Origin: Sphingobacterium sp. CZ-2
Lineage (GTDB): Bacteria > Bacteroidota > Bacteroidia > Sphingobacteriales > Sphingobacteriaceae
Direction of reading: 5' to 3'
Length of the DNA stretch: 64,000 bases
Assembly: GCF_004526235.1 (NCBI RefSeq)
Contig: NZ_CP038159.1
Coordinates: forward strand, 3,038,001 to 3,102,000
Positions 53,544 to 61,550 of this stretch are shown in pieces (the first letter of the stretch is position 1; the number at the start of each line of letters is the position of its first letter). The notes under the pieces were generated by a model. The model worked only from the letters and a program-made list of their open reading frames with translations, had not been told where the DNA came from and ran no database searches. Both the position numbers and the translations under genes were made by a program.

Positions 53544-55280
53544 TTATAGAATGTCTAACGATTCTTTTATGTTGGCTAACGTCTTTCGTAGCGATTTTGG
53601 CACTTGTCTTGTTTCGTAACAAAGAGCAATCAATTCTGACGATCCACGGCCAGACTTTGATTTTTTAAAGTAGTTTAAAAGAGCCTTTTTTATTGATTCA
53701 ATATCTTCTTCATTTTCTGCCAATTTTATGTGATTAGGCCATTCACCGTCAATTTGAAGTTGCTTATAGAATTGGGTTATAATAGCTTCATCGGTCTCTC
53801 TCAATAACATAGATTCGATACCTTTGAAGGGAATTTCGTACGCACGATCAACACTTTCGACAATTTTTTGCAATGCATCTTCAGTTTGCTTATCGAATAC
53901 TGCAAAGACGATCTTTCCCTGCTTCCTGAAATAATCGCCGTATAGAGGAATAGAATTTTCTGACCCTGCATTAAAAATTGACACTCCCATCGCTTCAAGG
54001 GAACTATATTTAGTAGGTTGCAGTTCGCTTAGGCGTCTTGCTGCCGCAGGATATAAAATCATTTCTGTATCTCCTTCCGCAACTAATATCCTCTTTGCTA
54101 GCAAAGCCTCAGAAAATCCTGATCGGAATTGTGCGTTATAATTTTTGGGGCGTATATGCTTTGGAAAGGTCATGAATTCACTTTTTTGAACGCCCTTTTT
54201 ATTTCTTGTCAGCAAAATGATTTGACTAGGTGAAAATTCTTCCAAGACGAAAGGTGAATGCGATGTGAAAATTGCTTGTGTAGATTTTTGCCGTATATGA
54301 TGAATGATACGCTTTTGTGTATAGGGAGGAATAGCAATCTCTGGTTCTTCCATTGCAAAAATGACTGTTTTTTTCGCCTCAGCTATCATCGAGAGAAGTG
54401 CTAATACCATTGTATTTACTGTCCCTGTACCCTGGTGATGAAATGGCGCGTGGTAACCATCTTTACCCGTAGCAAGGAAAACCGTCAAGGTCTTCCTCAA
54501 ATGTTCGCGTGTAAGATCTGAGACTCTTAGAATAGGAGCTTCACCCCAATCAGCAGGAACAAATTCTTTTAAAGCGCTTTGCACGTCAGATAAAACTTCT
54601 GAAATCCCTAAAGTTGGATCTGCAGCAACCTGCACTTTTCGAAGATCATCCAAAACACTTTCCCACATTTTGGGGCGAAGTTCTTTTATTCTTAAAATAA
54701 TATCCAGCAGAGAACCCCGTTCCATACTCAATGCTCTCGATCCGGTACGCAGTGCCCGCAAATAAAGAAAACCACACTCGCGCTTATCCATCTTTGAAAA
54801 TTTTGCAAAAGTTTCGTCAGCTCGTTGGGGAGAACAGAAATATGTTTCACCTTTAAAATCGTCTTCGTCCTCATCATAAGAACCAATGAATTTAACCCTT
54901 AATGCTGCGATAACATTTTCGTCGTCAACATCATCGATTTCACCTTCACTCAATAACATACAGTCCTTTTGATTCCAATATTCGATATTGTTATTAAACC
55001 TTCGTTTCTGCTCATCCTCGAGGTCAATCAACAATACTTCAATATTTATCTGAGGGGCTTGCTCTTCCGCTGTACACATATAAACACCATTGTAAAAATC
55101 ATGCTCATCGATCACCGGCGTTCTATTGAGGCGGTCCGGACCTAGGACAAGGTCAATAGCTTCAAATACTGTTGACTTTCCAGCATTGTTATCACCTATT
55201 ATTACACTGTGACCATTGAAGAAAATTTTAGAGGAGCTGATGCCCCTAAAATTTTGTATTTCGACGTAAGCTATTTTCAT
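53544..55280 (-). CDS. gajA: Gabija protein GajA-like, OLD-family ATPase/TOPRIM nuclease
   Basis: The 578-residue protein (the same length as the characterised Bacillus GajA) has an ABC-type ATPase domain: Walker A GDNNAGKST (29-37), signature-like HHQGTGTVN (281-289), Walker B VIFAMEEPE (306-314), and switch His in FTSHSPF (338-344). A TOPRIM domain follows with EGDTE (402-406) and FDKQTED (462-468), and a basic C-terminal stretch KKSKSGRGSSE (539-549). This class 2 OLD layout beside a UvrD helicase defines Gabija: GajA nicks phage DNA when nucleotide pools fall. The pair probably forms one leftward operon. Confidence 0.88.
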   Translation of the reverse strand: MKIAYVEIQNFRGISSSKIFFNGHSVIIGDNNAGKSTVFEAIDLVLGPDRLNRTPVIDEHDFYNGVYMCTAEEQAPQINIEVLLIDLEDEQKRRFNNNIEYWNQKDCMLLSEGEIDDVDDENVIAALRVKFIGSYDEDEDDFKGETYFCSPQRADETFAKFSKMDKRECGFLYLRALRTGSRALSMERGSLLDIILRIKELRPKMWESVLDDLRKVQVAADPTLGISEVLSDVQSALKEFVPADWGEAPILRVSDLTREHLRKTLTVFLATGKDGYHAPFHHQGTGTVNTMVLALLSMIAEAKKTVIFAMEEPEIAIPPYTQKRIIHHIRQKSTQAIFTSHSPFVLEEFSPSQIILLTRNKKGVQKSEFMTFPKHIRPKNYNAQFRSGFSEALLAKRILVAEGDTEMILYPAAARRLSELQPTKYSSLEAMGVSIFNAGSENSIPLYGDYFRKQGKIVFAVFDKQTEDALQKIVESVDRAYEIPFKGIESMLLRETDEAIITQFYKQLQIDGEWPNHIKLAENEEDIESIKKALLNYFKKSKSGRGSSELIALCYETRQVPKSLRKTLANIKESLDIL

Positions 55281-55690
55281 TTTTTACAACTGAGGGGATA
55301 ATTCATTATTCAATTCGATTATATTCAATTTAGTGTTTTTCGTTTATTATGAGTTTATTATAACCTAAAAATACGTATTATCTCCATAACAATTTGCGGG
55401 AACCCGTAATTAACTATAATGAGGCGGAATCTTATTGTATTCCCATAATAATTTTGTGATTCCTCAGGTATCTCCAATAAATATTCATTAAACTTTTTTA
55501 ATATTATAGCGAGGTGACAACTTGTCAATCAATGACTTTTTTATACTTCATTATTTCAAGATGAAGCGAACAAACAGAAAAGGAAGATCGGTCAAAATAC
55601 TTCTAATAATGAGCAAAAAAAACACAAAATGTTGAAAATCAAGATAATTTCCTTGGATTTATAACTGAAATTAAGGTTGAGATAATCATT

Positions 55691-55777
55691 ATGAGACAGT
55701 ACATGGAAGCGATAGGATACATAAGAAAAAGCACTAAAGACCAATCCCCAAACTCAACCCCGTACCTTCCAGAATAG
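55691..55777 (+). pseudogene. Serine recombinase N-terminal stub
   Basis: The frame reads MRQYMEAIGYIRKSTKDQS followed by NSTPYLPE and a stop. The segment GYIRKSTKDQS is the N-terminal signature of serine recombinases (resolvase/invertase, nucleophile Ser). The rest of the domain is missing after about 18 residues. The stub ends 72 bases from tRNA-Ser, a usual integration site, so it probably marks the broken edge of an element that once inserted here. Confidence 0.7.
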
Positions 55778-55814
55778 AACCCCGGCCTGGGCAAGGTCCG
55801 AACCCTCACTACGC

Positions 55815-55848
55815 AAAAAAGCTCCAATCTTGCGATTGAAGCTTTTTA
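55815..55848 (-). terminator. Terminator of tRNA-Ser
   Basis: On the minus strand a stem AAGCTTCAATC / GATTGGAGCTT (one mismatch) with loop GCAA is followed by TTTTTT, two bases after the tRNA. Confidence 0.85.
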
Positions 55849-55849
55849 T

Positions 55850-55937
55850 GCGGAGAGTGAGGGATTCGAACCCCCGAACCTGTGACAGTTAACGGTTTTC
55901 AAGACCGCCGCATTCGACCACTCTGCCAACTCTCCGC
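55850..55937 (-). tRNA. tRNA-Ser (TGA)
   Basis: The complement starts GCGGAGAGTTGGCAGAG and ends GGGTTCGAATCCCTC ACTCTCCGC; acceptor arms pair over seven bases (GCGGAGA/TCTCCGC). The anticodon loop reads CTTGAAA (anticodon TGA), and the long variable arm typical of serine tRNA is present (88 nt). No CCA is encoded. Promoter and terminator flank it. Confidence 0.95.
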
Positions 55938-55939
55938 GA

Positions 55940-55970
55940 CAAAAGTACAAATTCTGACTTATTCTCCAAA
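55940..55970 (-). promoter_or_regulatory. Consensus promoter of tRNA-Ser
   Basis: On the minus strand TTTG (55970-55967) and TACTTTTG (55947-55940) are 19 bases apart, an exact match to the Bacteroidota consensus. The same arrangement precedes tRNA-Arg. Confidence 0.9.
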
Positions 55971-56198
55971 CAAAAAATGAAATTATTAATCCTATAATGT
56001 TCGATTTTGGCTTAATAGAGCTGATTTTTAGCTTATTAAAGAATGAAATATCTTTTTAATTTTTCCACAATTAAAGAAACCATAGCTAAAAATCAAACCA
56101 AGGCAACGCAATTATCGAAAATATGGTTATTAAACAAAAAAATATGTAATTGTGATGCAATCAGTTAAACATCTACTACCAAAAAAAAGACAATTTAT

Positions 56199-56229
56199 TT
56201 TGCATTTAAACTGTAAAGAGCTACTTTTG
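56199..56229 (+). promoter_or_regulatory. Consensus promoter of tRNA-Arg
   Basis: TTTG (56199-56202), 19 bases, then TACTTTTG (56222-56229), with the tRNA beginning 14 bases later. Confidence 0.9.
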
Positions 56230-56242
56230 CATTACAAAATCA

Positions 56243-56316
56243 GCGCCAATAGCTCAGCTGGATAGAGCAACGGTTTTCTAAACCGTAGGTCTTAGGTTCG
56301 AACCCTAATTGGCGTA
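56243..56316 (+). tRNA. tRNA-Arg (TCT)
   Basis: The sequence starts GCGCCAATAGCTCAGC and ends AGGTTCGAACCCTAATTGGCGTA. The anticodon stem ACGGT/ACCGT encloses loop TTTCTAA, anticodon TCT. The acceptor arm pairs with one G-T, and the D- and T-loops are standard. CCA is not encoded. Confidence 0.95.
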
Positions 56317-56324
56317 CTGCTTTT

Positions 56325-56355
56325 AAAGCCGGAATCTTTGATCCCGGCTTTTTTT
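56325..56355 (+). terminator. Terminator of tRNA-Arg
   Basis: AAAGCCGG(a)ATC / GAT(c)CCGGCTTT stem followed by TTTTTT, about 10 bases after the tRNA. Confidence 0.88.
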
Positions 56356-56406
56356 ATGCCAAATTTTGGTATCTTTCTAAAAGATCTCACAAAACACATA
56401 AAACCT

Positions 56407-56886
56407 ATGATGTATTTCCTATATTATATTTCGTCCATTCTCCTGATCCTTATCTTTTTGTTTATTTCAGGATTACATATTTATTGGGCATTTGGAGGGA
56501 GTTGGGGGAGTTCAGCCGTATTCCCAACAAAGGACGATACCATCGAGCCTAAAATGCCTGGCCCCGTACCAACCCTTATAGTCGCACTCGGTCTTTTTGG
56601 TTTTGCACTGATCATACTTTTGAATATAATTGATCATAACCTTCCTTTATGGGTTGATAATATATGTAAATATGGTATTCTGGCAATCATCGGTATTTTC
56701 CTGCTTCGGGCGATTGGGGATTTCCGATATGTAGGGCTGTTTAAAAAATATAGAAAAACAAAATTTGGAATAAATGATAGCAAATATTACACACCACTTT
56801 GCTTGTTCATTGCATTTTTGGGGATCATATTATTTTACTCAAGCACGGTCGTTAAACTATATGAATTTATCAAAGAAGCTTTCTAA
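56407..56886 (+). CDS. DUF3995 membrane protein
   Basis: Starting at 56407 gives 159 residues; the frame's first ATG lies inside the tRNA terminator and is unlikely. Four membrane helices are visible (YYISSILLILIFLFISGLHI, LIVALGLFGFALIILLN, the third near residue 95, LFIAFLGIILFYSS). The segment HIYWAFGGSWGSSAVFP matches the DUF3995 signature. Function unknown. The gene stands alone after tRNA-Arg. Confidence 0.83.
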   Translation: MMYFLYYISSILLILIFLFISGLHIYWAFGGSWGSSAVFPTKDDTIEPKMPGPVPTLIVALGLFGFALIILLNIIDHNLPLWVDNICKYGILAIIGIFLLRAIGDFRYVGLFKKYRKTKFGINDSKYYTPLCLFIAFLGIILFYSSTVVKLYEFIKEAF

Positions 56887-56922
56887 ACATAATCTCTTAA
56901 TCTCCTTATTTCAAAACAAGGT

Positions 56923-57726
56923 TTATAAAAACAATTCCTTAATAAGGATATAACATCCCATTGCCAACACAAACCATCCGAAAGCAGATTTAAGCTTATT
57001 TCCCTCAATTTTCTTAGATAGATAGATTCCAATAAAAATTCCAAGAACGGATAATCCGGAAAAAGTTAACAACATCCACCAATCAATAACTTCATTTCCC
57101 TGCAAAACTCCCATAAATCCCAACAATGAATTTGCTGCTATGATAAACAAGGAAGTTCCTACAGCTGTTTTCATTGGCATTTTAGCAAATAATAGCAATG
57201 CCGGAATAATCAAAAATCCACCTCCAGCACCTACTAATCCGGTTAACATACCTACTAAAGTACCTTGCAATAAGATCATGGGATAATTATAAACTATTTT
57301 TTCAGCGTCAGCATCTTGACAATGTGGGCAGGGACGAATCATCGATATCGAAGCGAATACCATTACGATCGCAAAGAGCACCATCAATGCAATGGGTTTG
57401 CTGAATTGAAAATTTCCAATGGTAAATAACACTTCTGGAATTAAAGGCAAAAGATAGGCCCGTGTCAAATAAACTACGGCTATGGATGGGATTCCAAAAA
57501 CCAACACGGTTTTGAAGTCTACTTTTTTCTGAAGAGCTCGCTGTATCCCACCTGCCAAGGAAGTGGATCCGACCACAAATAAGGAATAAGCAGTAGCCAG
57601 AACAGGATTGACTCCCATAATATAAACCATAATTGGAACGGTCAGGATGGAGCCCCCGCTGCCGATCAACCCTAATGAAATCCCCACAAAAATTGCCAAT
57701 ACATATCCAATTATAATAGTCACCAT
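56923..57726 (-). CDS. TauE/SafE family permease
   Basis: The ATG at 57726 starts a 267-residue protein with eight or nine helices; the frame's earlier ATG adds a charged head that spoils the first helix. Two repeats of the family core are seen: GISLGLIGSGGSILTVPIMVYIMG near the start and GMLTGLVGAGGGFLIIPALLLF in the middle (shortened). A cytoplasmic-loop segment RPCPHCQDADAE has a CxxC pair. Members export sulfite, organosulfonates or similar anions. It is diverged from an HxlR regulator over a shared palindrome, suggesting control by it. Confidence 0.9.
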   Translation of the reverse strand: MVTIIIGYVLAIFVGISLGLIGSGGSILTVPIMVYIMGVNPVLATAYSLFVVGSTSLAGGIQRALQKKVDFKTVLVFGIPSIAVVYLTRAYLLPLIPEVLFTIGNFQFSKPIALMVLFAIVMVFASISMIRPCPHCQDADAEKIVYNYPMILLQGTLVGMLTGLVGAGGGFLIIPALLLFAKMPMKTAVGTSLFIIAANSLLGFMGVLQGNEVIDWWMLLTFSGLSVLGIFIGIYLSKKIEGNKLKSAFGWFVLAMGCYILIKELFL

Positions 57727-57778
57727 TCGTTTATCAATTATATAAAAGACAAAATTATGCGACCGCCGACTGGAAAGA

Positions 57779-57794
57779 GGTAACAAATGTTACC
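57779..57794. promoter_or_regulatory. Palindromic operator between TauE and HxlR genes
   Basis: GGTAACA-AA-TGTTACC is a perfect 7-bp inverted repeat. It sits immediately before a TATATTTG -7 box (57795-57802) for the hxlR-type gene, in the position where a bound repressor would block RNA polymerase. It also lies upstream of the TauE gene on the other strand. Confidence 0.75.
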
Positions 57795-57802
57795 TATATT
57801 TG
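57795..57802 (+). promoter_or_regulatory. Promoter -7 element of the HxlR-type gene
   Basis: TATATTTG fits TAnnTTTG, 18 bases before the ATG at 57821. The palindrome occupies the region between it and the -33 position. Confidence 0.65.
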
Positions 57803-57820
57803 CAATTAGAGAATATTGAA

Positions 57821-58186
57821 ATGAAAACATTAAAAAATGATCCTCCTGAATGTACCGGTAATCTTTTGGCCATGCGCGATACCTTGGAAATTCTTGGTGG
57901 AAAATGGAAACTTTTGATACTACATTATTTAATGACCCGCGATAAGCAGGTGAATACCTTTAAAAAAATGCAGCGGGAGATCATCGGCATATCTGCTAAA
58001 ATGTTGACCAAGGAATTAAAGGACCTGGAAGTAAATCACCTGGTATTACGTGAACAATTGGATACGCGGCCGGTTACCGTTCAATACTCTATTACCGAAT
58101 ATGGCCGAAGTACAAAGGAACTTATCGAGAATCTGGTGAACTGGGGAACTTCCCACCGGATCAAATTATTGCATGGAACACCATAA
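57821..58186 (+). CDS. HxlR-family winged-helix regulator
   Basis: The ATG at 57821 yields 121 residues: MKTLKNDPPECTGNLLAMRDTLEILGGKWKLLIL opens the family (shortened), with the winged helix ISAKMLTKELKDLEVNHLV and wing VQYSITEYGRS. Cys11 sits at the position used as redox sensor in HypR and QorR-type members, so sensing of quinones, aldehydes or hypochlorite is possible. The palindrome upstream and the divergent TauE gene suggest autoregulation and control of that transporter. Confidence 0.92.
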   Translation: MKTLKNDPPECTGNLLAMRDTLEILGGKWKLLILHYLMTRDKQVNTFKKMQREIIGISAKMLTKELKDLEVNHLVLREQLDTRPVTVQYSITEYGRSTKELIENLVNWGTSHRIKLLHGTP

Positions 58187-58386
58187 GTTTTAAATTTCTC
58201 GCCACTTAGACTATCGTTTTTCCAATCGGTAAAAATTTCTTTGGAATTTTTACCGAAAACTTACCTGTTTTTACCGAGAACTCCTCTCGATTAGCCTATT
58301 CTGCCTGCCTGCGCTTTATTTCTTGACCTACCTTTGAGATATCAAATAAGAAATAAAATATTTAAAAACATTAAAAACATAAAGCC

Positions 58387-58845
58387 ATGACAACTCTAGT
58401 AAAAACTTTCGCATTAGCAGGATTATTATTAACTTCTTCCGTTAGCCTATTCGCTTCAGAAGGAAAAGCGCCTAAATCTTCCGAAAAGGAATTGAACAAA
58501 TCAAACGTTGAAAATGTAGTTGATGCTTATATCAACGGAACAGTAAAAGGGGAGACCACTTACTTGAACCAACTATTCGACAACAGTTTTACCCAACGCA
58601 CGCAATCAAACCCTACACAAGAGCCAATCGGAAAATCTGCCTACATCAAACACCTGAAAAATCTTGACGGTATTACTTACCAATGTGAGGTAGATTATCA
58701 GATGTTGGAAAAATCAGATAACTACAGTTTAGCAAAAGTAACCTTGGATTTCGAAAACTTTACCCGGACAGATTATGTTACCATGATCCAAGGTAAAAAC
58801 GGATGGTCGGTGAAAGAAGTAAATTCCGTATTCAAAAACAAATAG
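58387..58845 (+). CDS. Exported NTF2-like (lumazine-binding-type) protein
   Basis: The 152-residue protein has a signal peptide ending near SLFAS and a polar linker (EGKAPKSSEKELNKS). A cone-shaped NTF2-like domain follows: VVDAYINGTVKGETTYLNQLF, then YIKHLKNLDG and DYVTMIQGKNGWSVKEVNSVF. The family includes many secreted proteins of unknown ligand. The gene follows the HxlR gene but has its own 200-base leader, and ends in a strong terminator. Confidence 0.82.
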   Translation: MTTLVKTFALAGLLLTSSVSLFASEGKAPKSSEKELNKSNVENVVDAYINGTVKGETTYLNQLFDNSFTQRTQSNPTQEPIGKSAYIKHLKNLDGITYQCEVDYQMLEKSDNYSLAKVTLDFENFTRTDYVTMIQGKNGWSVKEVNSVFKNK

Positions 58846-58867
58846 TTTTTCTTCAAAATATCAAATC

Positions 58868-58899
58868 AAAAAGGCTTCCCATTTTAACGGGAAGCCTTT
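58868..58899 (+). terminator. Terminator after the NTF2-like gene
   Basis: A perfect 11-bp stem AAAGGCTTCCC / GGGAAGCCTTT with loop ATTTTAAC is followed by CTTTTT. Confidence 0.9.
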
Positions 58900-58932
58900 C
58901 TTTTTATATTACAGGTTGTATTTTATGCTTGA

Positions 58933-59403
58933 TTACCTTTCCCAGAAGTAAGGAGGTTCAATACCCAATGCTCTCAAATAAACATAGCCCTGCGCCCGGT
59001 GGTGGATTTCATTCTCTAAGAAATACAACAGGTTGTTATTGTTTTGATCTCTATACTGACCAAATAGATTGAAGGTTTCATAGAATTCTTCATCCTTTAT
59101 CTTTCCGTAAAGTTCATTGATCTTTTCCGTTTGCTCATCCCATAACTTCAACACCTCGTCTTTCGTGGAAACGGAGATGTCATGGTTGAATGGCTTGTCA
59201 TCACGGTCAACCATGCCTTCCAATCCCGGAAGGGAAACAGTCAACATTTCTTTTAGCATTTCGCCGTAGGTACGCATCCCACCCAAACTAAAACGGAATA
59301 ACTCTTCTGCCGGAAATTTTTCGATCGTTCTGCGAGTCAGGTTACGATGGCCTTGCCAATGTTTCAAAAACTCGTCTCTGTTTAAAAAAGTTGCTGTGCT
59401 CAT
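58933..59403 (-). CDS. DinB family protein
   Basis: The 156-residue protein has the four-helix DinB bundle: HRNLTRRTIEKFPAEELFRF, RTYGEMLKEMLT and the C-terminal YFLENEIHHRAQGYVYLRALGIEPP. The metal site His residues appear in ENEIHHRAQ (two) and one more at the N-terminal helix. Members are DNA-damage-induced or thiol-dependent transferases of diverse substrate; no partner thiol pathway is visible. Stand-alone gene. Confidence 0.9.
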   Translation of the reverse strand: MSTATFLNRDEFLKHWQGHRNLTRRTIEKFPAEELFRFSLGGMRTYGEMLKEMLTVSLPGLEGMVDRDDKPFNHDISVSTKDEVLKLWDEQTEKINELYGKIKDEEFYETFNLFGQYRDQNNNNLLYFLENEIHHRAQGYVYLRALGIEPPYFWER

Positions 59404-59482
59404 AATGTTTGTATCTTTAATTCTTAACCAAAATTATGGGCGATAATGACAACCCTTTGTCAACAGAAAAAACAAAAACCAA

Positions 59483-61222
59483 TTATTTTAAAATTCTTCC
59501 AACAGGGTAGAGGTTATGGCTATCCTCATAATAAGGACTCCGTTTATAGATCCATTCCAATTGCATGCGCGCACTCTCTGCTAATTTTTGATCCGCTTTC
59601 TTGGCCTTCTCAAACTCTTTTTTCAATTGAGGGTCTTTTTTCAATAGTTCAACAGCTTCTTCTTCAAAAATATAGGCCGAAAAATATTCCTTTTGGGATA
59701 GGATGGCATCAAAGAAATTCCAATTAAAATAGGAATCAATGGCTTGGGGTTCTAAGGTTTCGATGATGTACCTGTTTTTTTCCTGGTTGGTTTCAATACA
59801 CCAATCACCTGCGTAAAAAGTACGCTGCATTTTTTTAGCACTAACCTCCACACTATGGTGAGGGTAATGCCCTTCGTATGGATTATTCTGGGTTTTGTAG
59901 GAATCGATATAGTACATTTCCACATCCATTAGGGTATCTCTTTCTAATGGATGCATCTGTACCCCATTTATCTGCAATAGATTGACCAAATGATCGTAAC
60001 CCTGGGGTAGGATATAGGCCTTAGGCTTTTTGATCGTTATTGTTGGCTCGTATGTGGTAAAATAGGGAATGTTTTTCTTGAACGGTTTCTTGCGGTCATA
60101 ATATAAACGCTCTAATCCACTTACTTGACTTGCCTTTTTACCGGATTCAAAACCTAAAAAGGTAATCGAATCAACTATGGCTGTATTGAGTTTCCAATTG
60201 ATGGGAAATTCCTTTTGCTGTTTGACGGCCTCTTTGACCGATGATCTGATCGCATGTAGTTCCTGTCCATGTTTTCGGGTTTGCTCATAAAGAATATCCA
60301 TCAAGTCGTAGGTCGACTTCACCCGATCGGCATAGGGTTTCCACATATGTGTTTCCGGCATGTAGCCAATGGTATGGTGCAAAGCCGCATATCCGGTGGA
60401 ATATCTCGGGCTTTCCAAAAAAGATACAATCCCCGTTTCTGGGATTTCCCCTTGCGAATTGACATAAGGAATCATCGGGAATCCTCGTTCCTTCATTTTC
60501 GCATACATCACTTCCGTGAATTTTTCACGCATAAATGGTGCTAATTGGGGATGTAATTTATCTTTTTGGGTTTCGATAAGGGTCATGGTATACTGATAAT
60601 CTGCACCATTGCTGGTATGGGTATCAAAAAACACATCTGGATCCCAAGTGTTGAAAATCTCCTGAAACACCCTCGAGTTTCGGGTATCTCCCTTTAGGAA
60701 ATCTCTATTCAAATCATAATGTTGGGCAGATCCCCTGAATCCATATGCTTCTGGACCATTTTGGTTTACCCTGGATTCCCCTCGGTTCAACATCCCTGCA
60801 ATATTATAGACCGGAATGACACAAAGGACCAGGTCTTTATCCAACCTCTTCTGTTTAAGGATGTCCCTGATGAACATCATGGAAGCATCAATTCCTTCCG
60901 GCTCGCCAGGATGGATGCCATTGTTGATCAACATCACAGTCTTTCCTTTTGCACGGATGCTTTTCGGGTCAAAATCGCCATCCGCAGAAAGTACGATCAA
61001 TTGAATGGGTTTTCCTACATCGGATTTTCCATAATCAAGAATCTTCATGTCTTTCCTGCCAGAAGCTAATTGTTGGTAGTAAGGTAACAATTCCTCATAG
61101 GTACTGGTTATATTTTTACCTCCATGTTTCTCGAAAGGAGTCTGTTGGGCATTTAATTGTTGGTTGTTCATCGCCATTATTAATCCTAAACTCAATAAAT
61201 AATATTTTATAGGTATGCTCAT
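59483..61222 (-). CDS. M14-family zinc carboxypeptidase, exported
   Basis: The 579-residue protein has a signal peptide ending near NQQLNAQQ. The peptidase M14 domain shows zinc ligands in HPGEPEG (HxxE at about residue 98) and a third ligand in DTHTSNGADYQ. The long C-terminal half beyond residue 350 is beta-rich and may be an appended domain. It should remove C-terminal residues from peptides in the periplasm, or act on peptidoglycan peptides. The gene precedes a strong terminator of the next leftward unit. Confidence 0.9.
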   Translation of the reverse strand: MSIPIKYYLLSLGLIMAMNNQQLNAQQTPFEKHGGKNITSTYEELLPYYQQLASGRKDMKILDYGKSDVGKPIQLIVLSADGDFDPKSIRAKGKTVMLINNGIHPGEPEGIDASMMFIRDILKQKRLDKDLVLCVIPVYNIAGMLNRGESRVNQNGPEAYGFRGSAQHYDLNRDFLKGDTRNSRVFQEIFNTWDPDVFFDTHTSNGADYQYTMTLIETQKDKLHPQLAPFMREKFTEVMYAKMKERGFPMIPYVNSQGEIPETGIVSFLESPRYSTGYAALHHTIGYMPETHMWKPYADRVKSTYDLMDILYEQTRKHGQELHAIRSSVKEAVKQQKEFPINWKLNTAIVDSITFLGFESGKKASQVSGLERLYYDRKKPFKKNIPYFTTYEPTITIKKPKAYILPQGYDHLVNLLQINGVQMHPLERDTLMDVEMYYIDSYKTQNNPYEGHYPHHSVEVSAKKMQRTFYAGDWCIETNQEKNRYIIETLEPQAIDSYFNWNFFDAILSQKEYFSAYIFEEEAVELLKKDPQLKKEFEKAKKADQKLAESARMQLEWIYKRSPYYEDSHNLYPVGRILK

Positions 61223-61274
61223 GCGGTTTCTGGTATTAGGAAAACAAAGCTACTTAATAATAATGAAACGAAAT

Positions 61275-61306
61275 AGGGGCTACCGATTGCTCGATAGCCC
61301 CATTTT
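61275..61306 (-). terminator. Terminator after the small protein/DUF6266 unit
   Basis: GGGGCTA(c)CGA / TCG(a)TAGCCCC stem with TTGC loop lies 20 bases past the stop at 61328. It may also serve the other strand (ATTTTT). Confidence 0.85.
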
Positions 61307-61327
61307 TAAGGTAAAAACCAGGAGGTA

Positions 61328-61519
61328 TTAAAAGAATAGTCTTTTATTCTTCATGGTATTATGCTTTCCACCTTTTTCTTGCTGATCTAATAATTGTTTC
61401 AGTAGGCTCAATCCAAAAGAAACATATTTGGTAATCTTCAGCACTTTCTCCGGAAGTTTTACTGGTGCAGTTAAAATAGCCTGAACCATATCCGTAAATA
61501 GATTAATTAGTTTTTTCAT
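61328..61519 (-). CDS. Small protein downstream of DUF6266
   Basis: The 63-residue frame starts MKKLINLFTDMVQAILTAPVKLPEKVLKI and ends with a basic tail (shortened). It is amphipathic with no clear membrane helix. It lies 31 bases after the DUF6266 gene, on the same strand, and before a shared terminator, so it is plausibly a real co-transcribed gene. No family is recognised. Confidence 0.55.
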   Translation of the reverse strand: MKKLINLFTDMVQAILTAPVKLPEKVLKITKYVSFGLSLLKQLLDQQEKGGKHNTMKNKRLFF

Positions 61520-61550
61520 TTTTGATTAATTAAACTGTTTTCTAATACGG

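Larger units (their letters stand above)
55281..55849. other. Gene-poor gap between gajA and tRNA-Ser
   Basis: This 570-base region should contain the gajA promoter, though no minus-strand TAnnTTTG close to the start stood out. No intact gene is present. A recombinase stub lies at 55691-55777 and the tRNA-Ser terminator at 55815-55848. The rest is AT-rich. Confidence 0.6.
55938..56242. other. Divergent tRNA promoter region
   Basis: This ~305-base gap separates the diverging tRNA-Ser and tRNA-Arg genes. Apart from the two promoters it shows AT-rich sequence with no open frame worth reporting. Confidence 0.6.

Noticed and set aside
55639..55827. Leftward 62-codon frame between tRNA-Ser and gajA
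   Set aside because: It spans the tRNA-Ser terminator and the recombinase stub on the other strand, with no ribosome site or recognisable protein.
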